DNA of 64,000 nucleotides from an uncultured Collinsella sp. (GTDB lineage Bacteria > Actinomycetota > Coriobacteriia > Coriobacteriales > Coriobacteriaceae): positions 62,001 through 126,000 of the forward strand of contig UQWS01000001.1 in assembly GCA_900544875.1 (NCBI GenBank), in the 5' to 3' direction. The notes below the pieces were generated by a model that made no database searches, had not been told where the DNA came from, and saw nothing but the letters and a program-made list of their open reading frames with translations. The stretch's first letter is position 1; every line of letters starts with the position of its first letter. Of this stretch, positions 7,916-17,045 are shown piece after piece. The position numbers were made by a program, and so were the translations under genes.

Positions 7916-8686
7916 CTACACGAGGCCAAAGTGCTTCGCGGCGTTGTAGATGCCGTCGTCATCCACGGCGGTCGTTACGTAGGTCGCTGCGGCCTTCACG
8001 GTCGCCTGCGCGTTGCCCATTGCCACACTTGTGCCCACGGCCGAGAACATCGACAGGTCGTTCTCGCCGTCGCCAAAGGCAATCGCCTCGCTCGCGTCGA
8101 CACCCAGGCGTTCCAGCGTCGCCGCGACACCCAGGTCCTTACCGCCGTTGGCAGGGATAATGTCGCAGAACAAATCACACCAGCGCGTAGTGAGAGAATG
8201 CGACACCGCGTCGGTCACGATATGTTCGTCGGCAGGGTCCACAAAGGCGCAGAACTGGTAAACCGGCGCGTCAAAAGCGTGCTCAAACGGTTCCTCGTGG
8301 TAGACAATCCCCGCGTTGCTGCCGGCCGTCACCACGCGCTCGGACAGGCGGTTCACAAACGAGTTCTCGCCCTGCATGCACAGCGAGTCGTAGCGTCCCT
8401 GCGCCACCTGGTCCACAATCACCGCAACGTCGTCCGGATCGATCGGGCAGCTACGGTAAACGCCCTCGGCATCAAAACAGTGCTGGCCCGAAAGCGTAAT
8501 GTACGCATCCCAACCGAGATCGAACAGCCAATCGGGCATCTGGTAGGTCGGGCGACCCGTGGCAATGACGCACGCAATCCCCTGCTCGTGAAAGCTGTCG
8601 AGCACCTGCTGCGCCGACGCCGGAATCCGGTGCGTCTCAAAGCTCAGCAGCGTGCCGTCGATATCAAAAAACGCGGCCTTGATCAT
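7916..8686 (-). CDS. HAD-superfamily Cof-type phosphatase
   Basis: A 256-residue HAD hydrolase. Motif I is FDIDGTLL (residues 7-14, nucleophile Asp8), motif II is the T/S in VIATGRPT, and motif IV is FGDGENDLSM. The large C2B cap is typical of Cof/YbjI sugar-phosphate phosphatases. The start codon lies 6 bp after the stop of the ABC-F gene, so the two are probably cotranscribed. Substrate cannot be predicted from sequence. Confidence 0.85.
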   Translation of the reverse strand: MIKAAFFDIDGTLLSFETHRIPASAQQVLDSFHEQGIACVIATGRPTYQMPDWLFDLGWDAYITLSGQHCFDAEGVYRSCPIDPDDVAVIVDQVAQGRYDSLCMQGENSFVNRLSERVVTAGSNAGIVYHEEPFEHAFDAPVYQFCAFVDPADEHIVTDAVSHSLTTRWCDLFCDIIPANGGKDLGVAATLERLGVDASEAIAFGDGENDLSMFSAVGTSVAMGNAQATVKAAATYVTTAVDDDGIYNAAKHFGLV

Positions 8687-8692
8687 CCTCGC

Positions 8693-10552
8693 CTACTCCT
8701 CGCCCTCGAGCTTTTCACTCGCCTCGAGCCACGCCATCTCCAGCTCGTCCATGGCGGCGTGGGCCTCGTCGATCTTTGCCTGCTGCTCGCCCAGCGCCGT
8801 GTAGTTGGTGGGATCGACCTGGGCCATGGCGGCCTCAGCCTCCTCCACGCGAGCGCGCTGCGTTTCCATCTTGCGCTCGAGCGAGCTCACCTCACGACGG
8901 AGCTTTTGGCGCTCGGCATTGGAAAGGCCGTTGGGCTGACCGCTCGACTTGGGCTTTTCGGCCGCAGCTGCCGCGGCACCGGTGTCGAACGTACCGGTCT
9001 TGGCGCTCGGTGCACCCACGGGCTCGCCCTCGGCGGTGGCGTTGCACAGGCGCAGGTACTGGTCGACGCCGCCGGGCATATGCGTCAGGTGGCCGCCGAG
9101 CAGCGCCCACTGCTGGTCGGTCACGCGCTCCATCAAGAAGCGGTCGTGCGTCACCAGAATCAGCGTGCCGGGCCAGCCGTCGAGCAGGTCCTCGACAATC
9201 GCGAGCATGTCGGTATCCAGGTCGTTGCCGGGCTCGTCCAGGATAAGCACGTTGGGCTCGTCCAGGATCGTCAGCAGCAGCGACAGGCGACGGCGCTGGC
9301 CGCCCGAAAGATCGCCGATGCGGCTCCAGAGCTGCTGCGTCGTAAAGCCCAGACGCTCGCAGAGCTTCTCGGGCGAAGTCTCCTTGCCGTCGATGACGTA
9401 GTACTTCTTATAGTTGCCGAGCACCTCGCGGATCGTGTCGCCCATGTAGGGCTCGAGCTCCTCGAGCTGCTGCGACAGCACGCCAAAGCGCACCGTCTGG
9501 CCAATCTTCACACGGCCGCGCGTGGGTTCAATCTTGCCCTGGATCACGTCGAGCAGCGTCGACTTGCCGGCGCCGTTCTCGCCCAAAAGACCATAGCGGT
9601 CGCCCGCGCCGATGAGCCAAGTCACGTCCGAGAGCACCTGCTTGGGCGCGCCATCGGTATCCGCATAGCCGGCGTCCACGTCGACCACGTCGATAACCTG
9701 CTTGCCCAGGCGGCTCACCGCCAGGCGCTTGAGCTCCAGCTCGTCGCGCACGGGCGGCACGTCGGCGATGAGCTCGCGGGCGGCCTCCACGCGAAACTTG
9801 GGCTTAGTGGAACGGGCCTGGGCGCCACGGCTCAGCCATGCAAGCTCCTTGCGCGCCATGTTGCGACGGCGCTCCTCGGTAACCGCGGCCATGCGATCGC
9901 GCTCCACGCGCTGCAGGATGTAGGCCGAGTAGCCGCCCTCGAAGGGGTCGACTTGGCCGTCGTGGACCTCCCACATGCTGGTGCAGACCTCGTCCAAGAA
10001 CCAGCGGTCATGCGTGACCACGAGCATGGCGCCCTGACCGCGCTGCCAGCGGGCCTTTAAGTGACGCGCGAGCCAGTTGATGGTGCGCATGTCCAGGTGG
10101 TTGGTGGGCTCGTCGAGCATGAGCACGTCGTAGTCGCCGATCAGCAGGCGCGCAAGGTCCACGCGACGGCGCTGACCGCCCGAAAGCTCGCCCACCGTGC
10201 CCTCCCAGGGCACATCGCTAATGAGGCCAGCCAGGATCTGGCGCGTGCGGGGGCTCGAGGCCCACTCGTACTCGGGCGTGTCGCCCACAACGGCATGATG
10301 TACGGTATCGGTGTCGACAAGCTGGTCCTTTTGGCCGAGCAGTCCGATCGTGGTGCCGCGGCGGTGCGTCACGCGTCCGTCGTCGGGTTCCAGCGTGCCG
10401 GCGAGCACGCTCAGCAGCGTCGACTTGCCGTCGCCGTTTTTACCGACAATACCAATGCGGTCGCCCTCGCCCACGCCGAGCGTCACGCTATCGAAAATAT
10501 GCTTGGTGGGAAACTCTAGGCTGATGGAATCGCATCCCAAAAGAATCGCCAT
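8693..10552 (-). CDS. ABC-F family ATPase (Uup/TupF-like)
   Basis: A soluble 619-residue protein with two ABC domains: Walker A at about residue 40 (GKNGDGKSTLL) and about 350 (GENGAGKSTLL), with signatures LSGGQRRR in both. Linker residues between the domains are rich in Arg and Lys. A C-terminal coiled coil of about 90 residues, as in Uup, ends the protein. ABC-F proteins act on the ribosome, not in membranes. I chose the ATG at 10552 because GAAGGAG precedes it and MAILLGCDSISLEFP begins the conserved domain. A longer open frame to 10747 runs through a hairpin and the pst terminator and is not credible. Confidence 0.88.
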   Translation of the reverse strand: MAILLGCDSISLEFPTKHIFDSVTLGVGEGDRIGIVGKNGDGKSTLLSVLAGTLEPDDGRVTHRRGTTIGLLGQKDQLVDTDTVHHAVVGDTPEYEWASSPRTRQILAGLISDVPWEGTVGELSGGQRRRVDLARLLIGDYDVLMLDEPTNHLDMRTINWLARHLKARWQRGQGAMLVVTHDRWFLDEVCTSMWEVHDGQVDPFEGGYSAYILQRVERDRMAAVTEERRRNMARKELAWLSRGAQARSTKPKFRVEAARELIADVPPVRDELELKRLAVSRLGKQVIDVVDVDAGYADTDGAPKQVLSDVTWLIGAGDRYGLLGENGAGKSTLLDVIQGKIEPTRGRVKIGQTVRFGVLSQQLEELEPYMGDTIREVLGNYKKYYVIDGKETSPEKLCERLGFTTQQLWSRIGDLSGGQRRRLSLLLTILDEPNVLILDEPGNDLDTDMLAIVEDLLDGWPGTLILVTHDRFLMERVTDQQWALLGGHLTHMPGGVDQYLRLCNATAEGEPVGAPSAKTGTFDTGAAAAAAEKPKSSGQPNGLSNAERQKLRREVSSLERKMETQRARVEEAEAAMAQVDPTNYTALGEQQAKIDEAHAAMDELEMAWLEASEKLEGEE

Positions 10553-10596
10553 ATGCCCTGCTCCTTCGTAGAAATTCAACGCTGTCCATGATAGCG

Positions 10597-10637
10597 AAAA
10601 CCACCACAAAGGGGACAGGCACCTTTGTGGTGGTTTT
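10597..10637. repeat. Perfect 16-bp hairpin with GGACAGGCA loop
   Basis: AAAACCACCACAAAGG (10597-10612) and its exact complement (10622-10637) enclose GGACAGGCA. The element begins 45 bp upstream of the ABC-F start codon. The form is that of a dispersed intergenic repeat, but only one copy is present in this window. Confidence 0.8.
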
Positions 10638-10659
10638 GGGCAAGCGCACCAGCACACGA

Positions 10660-10700
10660 CACAAAAAGGCGGGCCATCTCCCGCAAGAGATGACCCGCCT
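10660..10700 (-). terminator. Terminator of the pst operon
   Basis: Arms AGGCGGGTCATCTC and its near complement with a TTGCGG loop are followed on the minus strand by TTTTTGTG. It lies 55 bp after the pstB stop. Confidence 0.85.
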
Positions 10701-10755
10701 CTCCAATCAGTCCCGCGACAACCGTGGCCGCCGCGGGCCTCAAGCATGTCCCGGA

Positions 10756-11628
10756 CTAGGAGAACATGCCGGTGAGGTAATCATTCAGCCGCTTATCCTT
10801 GGGCCGTTGGAAAATCTCGTCAGTTTCGTCGTACTCGACCATATCGCCCATGTAGAAGAACGCCGTGCGGTTGGACACACGCGACGCCTGCTCCATGTTG
10901 TGCGTCACGATGACGATGGCACGGTCGGCAACGATCGACGACATCAGGTCCTCGATCGCCAACGTCGAGATGGGGTCGAGCGCCGAGCAGGGCTCGTCGA
11001 ACAGAATCACGTCGGGGTTGAGCGCCAGCGTGCGCGCGATGCACAGGCGCTGCTGCTGACCGCCCGAAAGCGCATAGGCGCTCTTGTCGAGCTTGTCTTT
11101 GACCTCGTCCCACAGCGCGGCGCCGCGCAGGCTTTCCTCGACCATGCGATCGAGCTCGTCGCGGTCGGTGATGCCGTGGCGCTTGGGCGCAAACGTGATG
11201 TTGTCGCGAATGGACTTGCGAAACGGATTGGGCTGCTGGAACACCATGCCAATGGAACGACGCAGCTCGTACGTGTTCTCGGTCTTGGTGTTCACGTTGC
11301 GCCCGCGGTAGTTGATCTCGCCCTCCACGCGGCAGCCGCGAATCTCGCGATTCATAAGGTTGAGGCTGCGCAAAAAGGTCGACTTACCGCAGCCCGAAGG
11401 CCCGATGAGCGCCGTGATCTCGCCCTTATGGAAGTCGAGCGACGTATTGTGCAGCGCATGGTGGTCGCCATAGTACACGTTGACGTCCTTGGCGGAGAGC
11501 ACGACCTCGTCGCTCACGGCCTTGCCGCTCACGCGCACGCGCCTCTCGCTCTCCCCCACGCTCGACAGAAAGTCCTGGGTGTCGGACGCGGCCGCCTCGG
11601 TTGCGGGCGTTGCATTCATATCGCTCAT
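10756..11628 (-). CDS. pstB: Phosphate ABC transporter ATP-binding protein
   Basis: A 290-residue ATPase of the high-affinity phosphate importer. Walker A is GPSGCGKST, the signature is LSGGQQQRLCIA and Walker B is VILFDEPCSALDP, the Cys-Ser after the Pro being typical of PstB. The first 40 residues are a non-conserved extension. The start overlaps the pstA stop by 4 bp. It is the last gene of pstSCAB; no phoU follows, and a terminator stands directly downstream. Confidence 0.96.
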   Translation of the reverse strand: MSDMNATPATEAAASDTQDFLSSVGESERRVRVSGKAVSDEVVLSAKDVNVYYGDHHALHNTSLDFHKGEITALIGPSGCGKSTFLRSLNLMNREIRGCRVEGEINYRGRNVNTKTENTYELRRSIGMVFQQPNPFRKSIRDNITFAPKRHGITDRDELDRMVEESLRGAALWDEVKDKLDKSAYALSGGQQQRLCIARTLALNPDVILFDEPCSALDPISTLAIEDLMSSIVADRAIVIVTHNMEQASRVSNRTAFFYMGDMVEYDETDEIFQRPKDKRLNDYLTGMFS

Positions 11629-12551
11629 TCGGCCGTCATCTTCCTTGCCAGTTGCTTGCCCACGATACGGGCGACTACGTTAAACAGCAGCACGCAGGTC
11701 ATCAGCAGTGCGGCGGTGCCCCAAACGATCTGCTGGGCCTCGGGGCTGCCCTCACCGTAAATCTTGTAGATGTGCACGGCGAGCGACTCACCGGGGCGGA
11801 ACACGTTCCAGGCGCAGGTGGGACTCGACAGGTTAAAGCTCAAGAAGTTCAGACGCACCGGCGAGCTCATGCCCGAGGTAAAGAGCAGCGCCGCGGCCTC
11901 GCCAAACACGCGGCCGGCCGAAAGCACGATGCCGGTCACGATGGCGGGCATGGCCTCGGGAATCAGGATGTGCAGTGTGGCCTCCCAGCGAGTGAGGCCC
12001 ATGGCCAGGCACGCATCGCGCTGGGCCTGCGGCACGTCCTCGAGCGCCTGCTGAATCACGCGCACCAGGATGGGGATGTTGAACATGGTGAGCGCGACGG
12101 CGCCGGAGATGATGGAGTACTTCCAGCCCAGCTGCACCGAGAACACCAGAAAGCCGAACATGCCTACGACAATGGAGGGCAGCGAGGACAGCGTCTCGAT
12201 GGCGGTCGAGGCGATGTCGCGAATAGGCCCATCGGGCGCGTACTCAACCAAAAAGACCGCGCCGCCCAGGCTGATGGGCACCGAGATGATCAGGGTGATC
12301 AGCAGCAGATAGAACGAGTCGAACAGCTGGTAGAGCACGCCGCCCTGCGTTCCGTTGGCGCGTGCGGGCTGCGTGAGAAAGCCTGGCTGGAACAGCGTCG
12401 AGATACCCTCGAACAGGATGTAGGCCACCATGGAGACGACGATAAGCATGACGATGGCGACAATCGCCGTCAGCACGCCCGTGGCGATGCGGTCCTGCTT
12501 TTGGACACGCCCGAGTCTCGCCTCGTCGATGTGGATGCGCGTGCTAGCCAC
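11625..12551 (-). CDS. pstA: Phosphate ABC transporter permease PstA
   Basis: A 308-residue inner membrane permease with six predicted membrane segments. The MetI-like coupling loop reads EALEDVPQAQRDACLAMG-like (about residues 185-205). It pairs with PstC to form the phosphate channel. It overlaps pstC by 8 bp and pstB by 4 bp, showing tight translational coupling. Confidence 0.95.
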   Translation of the reverse strand: MASTRIHIDEARLGRVQKQDRIATGVLTAIVAIVMLIVVSMVAYILFEGISTLFQPGFLTQPARANGTQGGVLYQLFDSFYLLLITLIISVPISLGGAVFLVEYAPDGPIRDIASTAIETLSSLPSIVVGMFGFLVFSVQLGWKYSIISGAVALTMFNIPILVRVIQQALEDVPQAQRDACLAMGLTRWEATLHILIPEAMPAIVTGIVLSAGRVFGEAAALLFTSGMSSPVRLNFLSFNLSSPTCAWNVFRPGESLAVHIYKIYGEGSPEAQQIVWGTAALLMTCVLLFNVVARIVGKQLARKMTAE

Positions 12552-13452
12552 GAGCCTTCGCCCCCTTGCGGCCGATAAGGTGGATGATCAGGATAAAGAT
12601 GAGGCTCATGCCCATCAGCAGCAGACCGAGCGCCCACAGGACGTCGTCCTGCGCCGAGCCCTCGGCATAGACCGCCATGGACGTGGTGAGCGTGGTGGTG
12701 ATGGTAGACGCCGGCGACAGCAGCGACGTCGGCATGGCCTCGATGCCGCCAATGACCATGCGCACGGCGAGCGTCTCGCCAAAGGCGCGGGTCATGCCAA
12801 GGATGACTGCGGTCATGAGCGAGGGCATGGCGGACTTGAGCACCACGTGCCAGATGGTCTGCCAGCGGGTGTAGCCCAGCGCGAGCGAACCCTGGCGGTA
12901 GCTATCGGGCACGGCGCGCAGGCCATCGACCGAAAGCATGGTCATCGTCGGCAGAATCATGACTGCCAGCACGATAGCGCCGGGCAAGATACCCAGACCC
13001 GTGCTCACGTGGAAAACGCTCTTCATAAGACCGACGACCACGTGAAAACCGATCAGGCCAAAGACGACCGAGGGAATACCGGTCAAAAGCTCAATGAGCG
13101 GCTGAAAAACCTTGGAGCCAAACTTAGGCTGAATCTCGACCGCAAAGATGGCAGAGCCGATGGCGATGGGCAGTGCGATGAGCGTGGAGAGCACCATGAC
13201 CGCAAACGAGGTGACGATCAGGGGCAGGGCGCCAGTGTAGGGCAGGCCGTTTTCGGCCGTGTTGGCCAGGTCCCACTTGGTACCGATAAAAAACTCGACG
13301 ATCGAGACGCCGTCCTTGAAAAAAGCCGAGAGGCCCTTTTGGGCGACCATAAAGATGAGCGCGGCAACGACAAGCGTCACGAGCGCTACGCACGCACCCG
13401 TGACGCCCAGGCCCACGTTCTCAAGCTCGCGCTTTGGCAGCTGTTTTGCCAT
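12544..13452 (-). CDS. pstC: Phosphate ABC transporter permease PstC
   Basis: A 302-residue permease with six hydrophobic segments and the conserved loop LRAVPDSYRQGSLALG near residue 190, which contacts PstB. It is second in pstSCAB, 25 bp after pstS. The initial ATG is preceded by a purine-rich ribosome site (GGAAAGG). Confidence 0.95.
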   Translation of the reverse strand: MAKQLPKRELENVGLGVTGACVALVTLVVAALIFMVAQKGLSAFFKDGVSIVEFFIGTKWDLANTAENGLPYTGALPLIVTSFAVMVLSTLIALPIAIGSAIFAVEIQPKFGSKVFQPLIELLTGIPSVVFGLIGFHVVVGLMKSVFHVSTGLGILPGAIVLAVMILPTMTMLSVDGLRAVPDSYRQGSLALGYTRWQTIWHVVLKSAMPSLMTAVILGMTRAFGETLAVRMVIGGIEAMPTSLLSPASTITTTLTTSMAVYAEGSAQDDVLWALGLLLMGMSLIFILIIHLIGRKGAKARG

Positions 13453-13477
13453 TGCAAACCTTTCCGGGGGCGATTAC

Positions 13478-14416
13478 TTATTTAGCGGAGACCTTGCCAC
13501 TGGCGTCCTTGACGACCTTCATGGCAGAAACGGGAATAAAGCCCTGCTCCTCGACGAGCTTGCCCTGGACGTCGTCGGAAAGCATGAACTCCAGGAAGGC
13601 CTTGGTGGCCTCGTCGGCGTCCTTAGCACAGTACATGTGCTCGGTCGCCCAGATCTTGAAGGAGTCGTCGGTGACGTTTGTGCTCTTGGGCTCGACGCCC
13701 TCGACCATGATGGCGTTGAACTTGGAGTCATCGAAGTGCGAGAAGTCAAGGTAGGAGATGGCGTTGTCGGTGCTGCCCATCTGAGTCTGGACATCGCCGG
13801 ACTTGTCGAGCTCGGCGTCGCCCTTAAAGTCGACGGCCTCGTCGCCAAAGACGGCGGCCTCGAAGGTGGCGCGGGTGCCGGAGCCGGCCTTGCGGTTGAG
13901 AACGACGATAGTAGCGTCGTCGCCGCCGACCTCCTTCCAGTTGGTGATCTGGCCGGAGAAGATGCCCTTGAGCTGCTCGAGGGTCAGGTCGTCGACTGTC
14001 ACGTTCTTGGAGACGACGGGGCCCATGCCCACGACGGCGACCTCGTGATCGACGAGGTTCTTGACCTGATCGGCCTCGAGCTTGGTCTCGGCGAAGACAT
14101 CGGAATTACCGATGGTGACGGTGCCGGCGGCGACAGCGGTCAGGCCCTTGCCCGAACCGTTACCCGAACCGGAGACGGAGACGTCCGGGTTGGCATCCAT
14201 GAACTTCTCGGCAGCAGCCTCGACGAGAGCCTGGAACGAGGAGGCGCCGTCGTAGGTCACCTCGCCCGAGACGGACTCGGCAGCAGCGGCGCTGCCCTCA
14301 GCAGCGGTGTTGGCGGCGTTGGAGCCGCCGCAACCAACGAGACCGAGACCGACGATGCTGGCAAGACCACCAGCGAGGCCGAGGAACTGACGACGAGAAT
14401 AAGCCTGATCGAGCAT
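13478..14416 (-). CDS. pstS: Phosphate-binding lipoprotein PstS
   Basis: A 312-residue secreted phosphate receptor. The N terminus carries a Tat-like SRRQFLG motif and a lipobox ending LVGC, so it should be anchored to the membrane outer face. Phosphate contacts of the family are visible in GSGNGSGKGLTAV and AGSGTRATFEA. I chose the ATG at 14416, preceded by AAAGGAAG, over an ATG 33 bp upstream. A Tat motif on a PstS lipoprotein is less usual than a Sec signal. It leads the pstSCAB operon. Confidence 0.94.
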   Translation of the reverse strand: MLDQAYSRRQFLGLAGGLASIVGLGLVGCGGSNAANTAAEGSAAAAESVSGEVTYDGASSFQALVEAAAEKFMDANPDVSVSGSGNGSGKGLTAVAAGTVTIGNSDVFAETKLEADQVKNLVDHEVAVVGMGPVVSKNVTVDDLTLEQLKGIFSGQITNWKEVGGDDATIVVLNRKAGSGTRATFEAAVFGDEAVDFKGDAELDKSGDVQTQMGSTDNAISYLDFSHFDDSKFNAIMVEGVEPKSTNVTDDSFKIWATEHMYCAKDADEATKAFLEFMLSDDVQGKLVEEQGFIPVSAMKVVKDASGKVSAK

Positions 14417-14561
14417 GATCTTCCTTTCATACAAGCGACTCGCGGGCACCCTGCCCGCTTTGCTGTTTGGAAAGATACGGTCTCGATCGGGCAGCGCCCG
14501 CGTCAGCTGCGCTTTATTACGGGCATCTGATAGACCCTTACCGCAAGCGCGGCTCGGCTTT

Positions 14562-14578
14562 ACAAACGAATAACAAAC
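14562..14578 (-). promoter_or_regulatory. Weak Pho-box-like direct repeat upstream of pstS
   Basis: On the minus strand GTTTGT occurs twice with an 11-bp period (GTTTGTTATTC then GTTTGTAAAGC). PhoB/PhoP boxes are 11-bp-period direct repeats, but the sequence is not a consensus box. It lies about 150 bp before the pstS start. Confidence 0.25.
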
Positions 14579-14619
14579 CCGCCACCAAGCATGACCCGCC
14601 TTTTACACCAATAAAAACA

Positions 14620-14688
14620 AAGTTGCGGTGAAATAGTTCCTGCTTGGCCATCAAATGGCCCATTCTAGGAACTATTCCACCGCAACTT
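14620..14688. repeat. Hairpin repeat family B, copy 1
   Basis: Arms of 21 bases (14620-14640 and 14668-14688; AAGTTGCGGTGAAATAGTTCC against its complement with one mismatch). The interior holds a second small hairpin, GGCCAT-CAA-ATGGCC. The outer arm sequence TTGCGGTGGAATAG recurs at 17922. It lies between pstS and the convergent end of the M20 peptidase region. Confidence 0.85.
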
Positions 14689-14735
14689 AAAAAGCCCGGA
14701 CGAAAGGGGTGCTAAGTTGTTAAAACGCCGCAGCC

Positions 14736-16172
14736 TTAAAGCTCAAGCTCGTTCAAACGTAAGATCGCCACGATATAAATCTTGAGCGCCTGCTTGAGCT
14801 GTTCCTCGTTGGCGCACTCGTTGGGACCGTGCATCTGGCCGCCCCACTCGGGCAGCTCCAGACCGGTCTCCTCGGGGCCAAACGAGACGGCGCGGGCAAA
14901 GTTGCGCGCGTACGTGCCGCCGCCCATGGCAAAGGGCTCAGCATGCTTGCCCGTAAACTCGTTATAGGTATCAATAAGCGCCTTCACGGCCGGATCGTCG
15001 GCAGAGACCGAGAACGGCACCTTCGCACGACCCACACGGCACGTCACGCCAAAACGGCCCACGAGCGGATCGAGCTGCTCGCGGATGGTATCGGCACTCG
15101 TGCTGTCGGGGAAGCGCACGTCGATGACCTGCTCAATATGGCCATCCGCCACGCGGATGACGCCAGCGTTGCAGGTAAGCGGGCCAAACGCCGGACTCGT
15201 CGCATCGATACCCAGGCCGCGACCATAGGCGTCCGCATGCACAAAGGCCAGGAACTTGACGAACTCGTGCTCGGCAGGCGTCAGCAGGCGCTCGTCGCGT
15301 GCACCAAACGCGTCCTCGGCCTCGCGCAGATACGCCACGATCAGCCCGACGGCGTTGATCGTTCCCTCTGGCATCGAGGCATGACCGCCAATGCCGTGGG
15401 CGAAAATCTGCGCATGCCCGTTATCAAGCGCCGTGATCTCCAGGCGGTCGGCGTTCTCAACGGGCGCCGGCAGCTCATCGGCGGCAATCGCGAGCTCGCA
15501 GATGGACTGCGACGGAATGGCATTGCTCGCCTCGGAGCCGCTCCACGACACGATGCGCCCGCCGTCGATCTTGGGACTCACGAACGTCGCCCCAAACTGG
15601 CCCTTCTCGGCATTGCAGACCGGAAACTCGGCATCGGGCGTAAACAAAAAGTCGGGGTCTGCGTGGTTCTCCAGATAATGGTGAACGTCGGACATGCCCA
15701 CTTCCTCATCGCAGCCCAGCAGCGCGCGGAAAGTATAGCGCGGGGTAATGCCGTGCTTGAGCAGATAGGCGCCGGCGTAGAGTGACAGCACCGCCGGACC
15801 CTTGTCGTCGATAACGCCGCGGCCGAGCAGCCAGCCCTCGCGACGCTCCAGCGCAAACGGGTCGGTGTTCCAGCCCGGGCCGGCGGGCACCACGTCCACG
15901 TGGCAGATGGTCGCGAGCTGCTTGTCGCCGCGGCCAGGGATATCGGCAATGCCCACATAGCCCTCGTCGTCGCTCGTCTGATAGCCAAGCTTCTGCGCGA
16001 TGCCGAGCGCACAGTCGAGCGCGTCACGGACCGGGCGGCCAAACGGCGCGCCGGGCTCTGCATCGGCAGAAACTGCCACGGACGGATAGCTCACCAGCTG
16101 CTCGATATCGGCGACGACATCTTCCCAGACCTCGTCGACATACTCAGCGACGCTCTGCTCCACCTGATTCAT
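14736..16172 (-). CDS. M20 family dipeptidase (PepV-like)
   Basis: A 478-residue zinc metallopeptidase. Metal and catalytic motifs of the M20 clan appear in order: ICHVDVVPAG (His and Asp), then GRGVIDDKGP (bridging Asp), then LGCDEEVG (catalytic Glu pair), and MGGGTYARN near the C terminus. This arrangement is that of PepV/dipeptidase, which has a long lid domain. The ATG at 16172 has AGGAGG seven bases upstream. It follows the HAD gene by 54 bp on the same strand. Confidence 0.9.
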   Translation of the reverse strand: MNQVEQSVAEYVDEVWEDVVADIEQLVSYPSVAVSADAEPGAPFGRPVRDALDCALGIAQKLGYQTSDDEGYVGIADIPGRGDKQLATICHVDVVPAGPGWNTDPFALERREGWLLGRGVIDDKGPAVLSLYAGAYLLKHGITPRYTFRALLGCDEEVGMSDVHHYLENHADPDFLFTPDAEFPVCNAEKGQFGATFVSPKIDGGRIVSWSGSEASNAIPSQSICELAIAADELPAPVENADRLEITALDNGHAQIFAHGIGGHASMPEGTINAVGLIVAYLREAEDAFGARDERLLTPAEHEFVKFLAFVHADAYGRGLGIDATSPAFGPLTCNAGVIRVADGHIEQVIDVRFPDSTSADTIREQLDPLVGRFGVTCRVGRAKVPFSVSADDPAVKALIDTYNEFTGKHAEPFAMGGGTYARNFARAVSFGPEETGLELPEWGGQMHGPNECANEEQLKQALKIYIVAILRLNELEL

Positions 16173-16226
16173 AGACTGCCTCCTTACCAATGAGCGGCAA
16201 GCGTACCCGCCCCTCACATTTAGTTC

Positions 16227-16889
16227 CTAGATAGAGAAAAGTTTAGCAAGCTCGGCCACCGAGTGCACCACTGCATCGGCACCCGCCGCCTCATGCTCAC
16301 CCGGCGCCGCCGCGCCCGAATAGATGCCGATGCACGGCACGCCCATCGCGTGCGCGCCCTCGACGTCGTTAAAGCGATCGCCGATCATCACGGCATCGTC
16401 CGCCGTCGCGCCGAGCGCCGCCGAGGCATCGCGAACCGAATCGGCCTTGGTCTCGCGCCCCTGCGGCGGATTCATGCCAACCACGGCTTCGAACTGAGAA
16501 AGACCAAGCTCATGCACCATGTCGATGCATTTGGCCTCCATGCGTGACGTCGCCACGGCCATACGCTTGCCCCGGGCGGCCAACTCATCCAGCAGCTCGG
16601 GAATCCCATCGAACACGGGGTACTCCTCCGGTCCCAGCTCATCAAAAAAGGCGCGGTACTCGTCGGCCACCACAAGCGACTCCTCGCGGGAAAAGCCGTA
16701 AAAGTCGTGAAAGCTCTTCCACAGGGGCGGCCCGATCATGCGGCGCAGATCACCCATCTGCGTCTCCGAAAACCCGCGCGCAGCCAGCGTCTTGCGCGTC
16801 GAGGTCATCACTGCCTGACCCGTATCGGCCACCGTGCCGTCAAAATCGAACAGCACAACCGGCCGCTCGCAAAGTTGCAATGCCGCCAT
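16227..16889 (-). CDS. HAD-family phosphoglycolate phosphatase-like hydrolase
   Basis: A 220-residue HAD hydrolase with nucleophile motif FDFDGTVADTG near residue 15, a helical C1 cap, SRMEAKC around motif II/III and IGDRFNDVEGA as motif IV. The shape fits Gph/PpaX phosphatases. Substrate is not determined. The ATG at 16889, with AGAAGG upstream, fits the family better than one 33 bp earlier. It probably shares a transcript with the M20 peptidase. Confidence 0.85.
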   Translation of the reverse strand: MAALQLCERPVVLFDFDGTVADTGQAVMTSTRKTLAARGFSETQMGDLRRMIGPPLWKSFHDFYGFSREESLVVADEYRAFFDELGPEEYPVFDGIPELLDELAARGKRMAVATSRMEAKCIDMVHELGLSQFEAVVGMNPPQGRETKADSVRDASAALGATADDAVMIGDRFNDVEGAHAMGVPCIGIYSGAAAPGEHEAAGADAVVHSVAELAKLFSI

Positions 16890-17045
16890 CGGCACCCTTC
16901 TTCCCCAGTTGATGATTTCCACACCACCGCTTCAAACTGTTGACTATTCAACGATTGAACCTAGCAATGTAGAGCAACTCCACTATACTTGTCGCACTTC
17001 GCTTTCAGAAGGCGGCGCTGCCGCGCCCCAACGAAAGGTGCAATT

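Noticed and set aside
10553..10747. 65-residue N-terminal extension of the ABC-F protein
   Set aside because: It would translate through the 16-bp hairpin and the pst terminator; the conserved domain and a good ribosome site begin at 10552.
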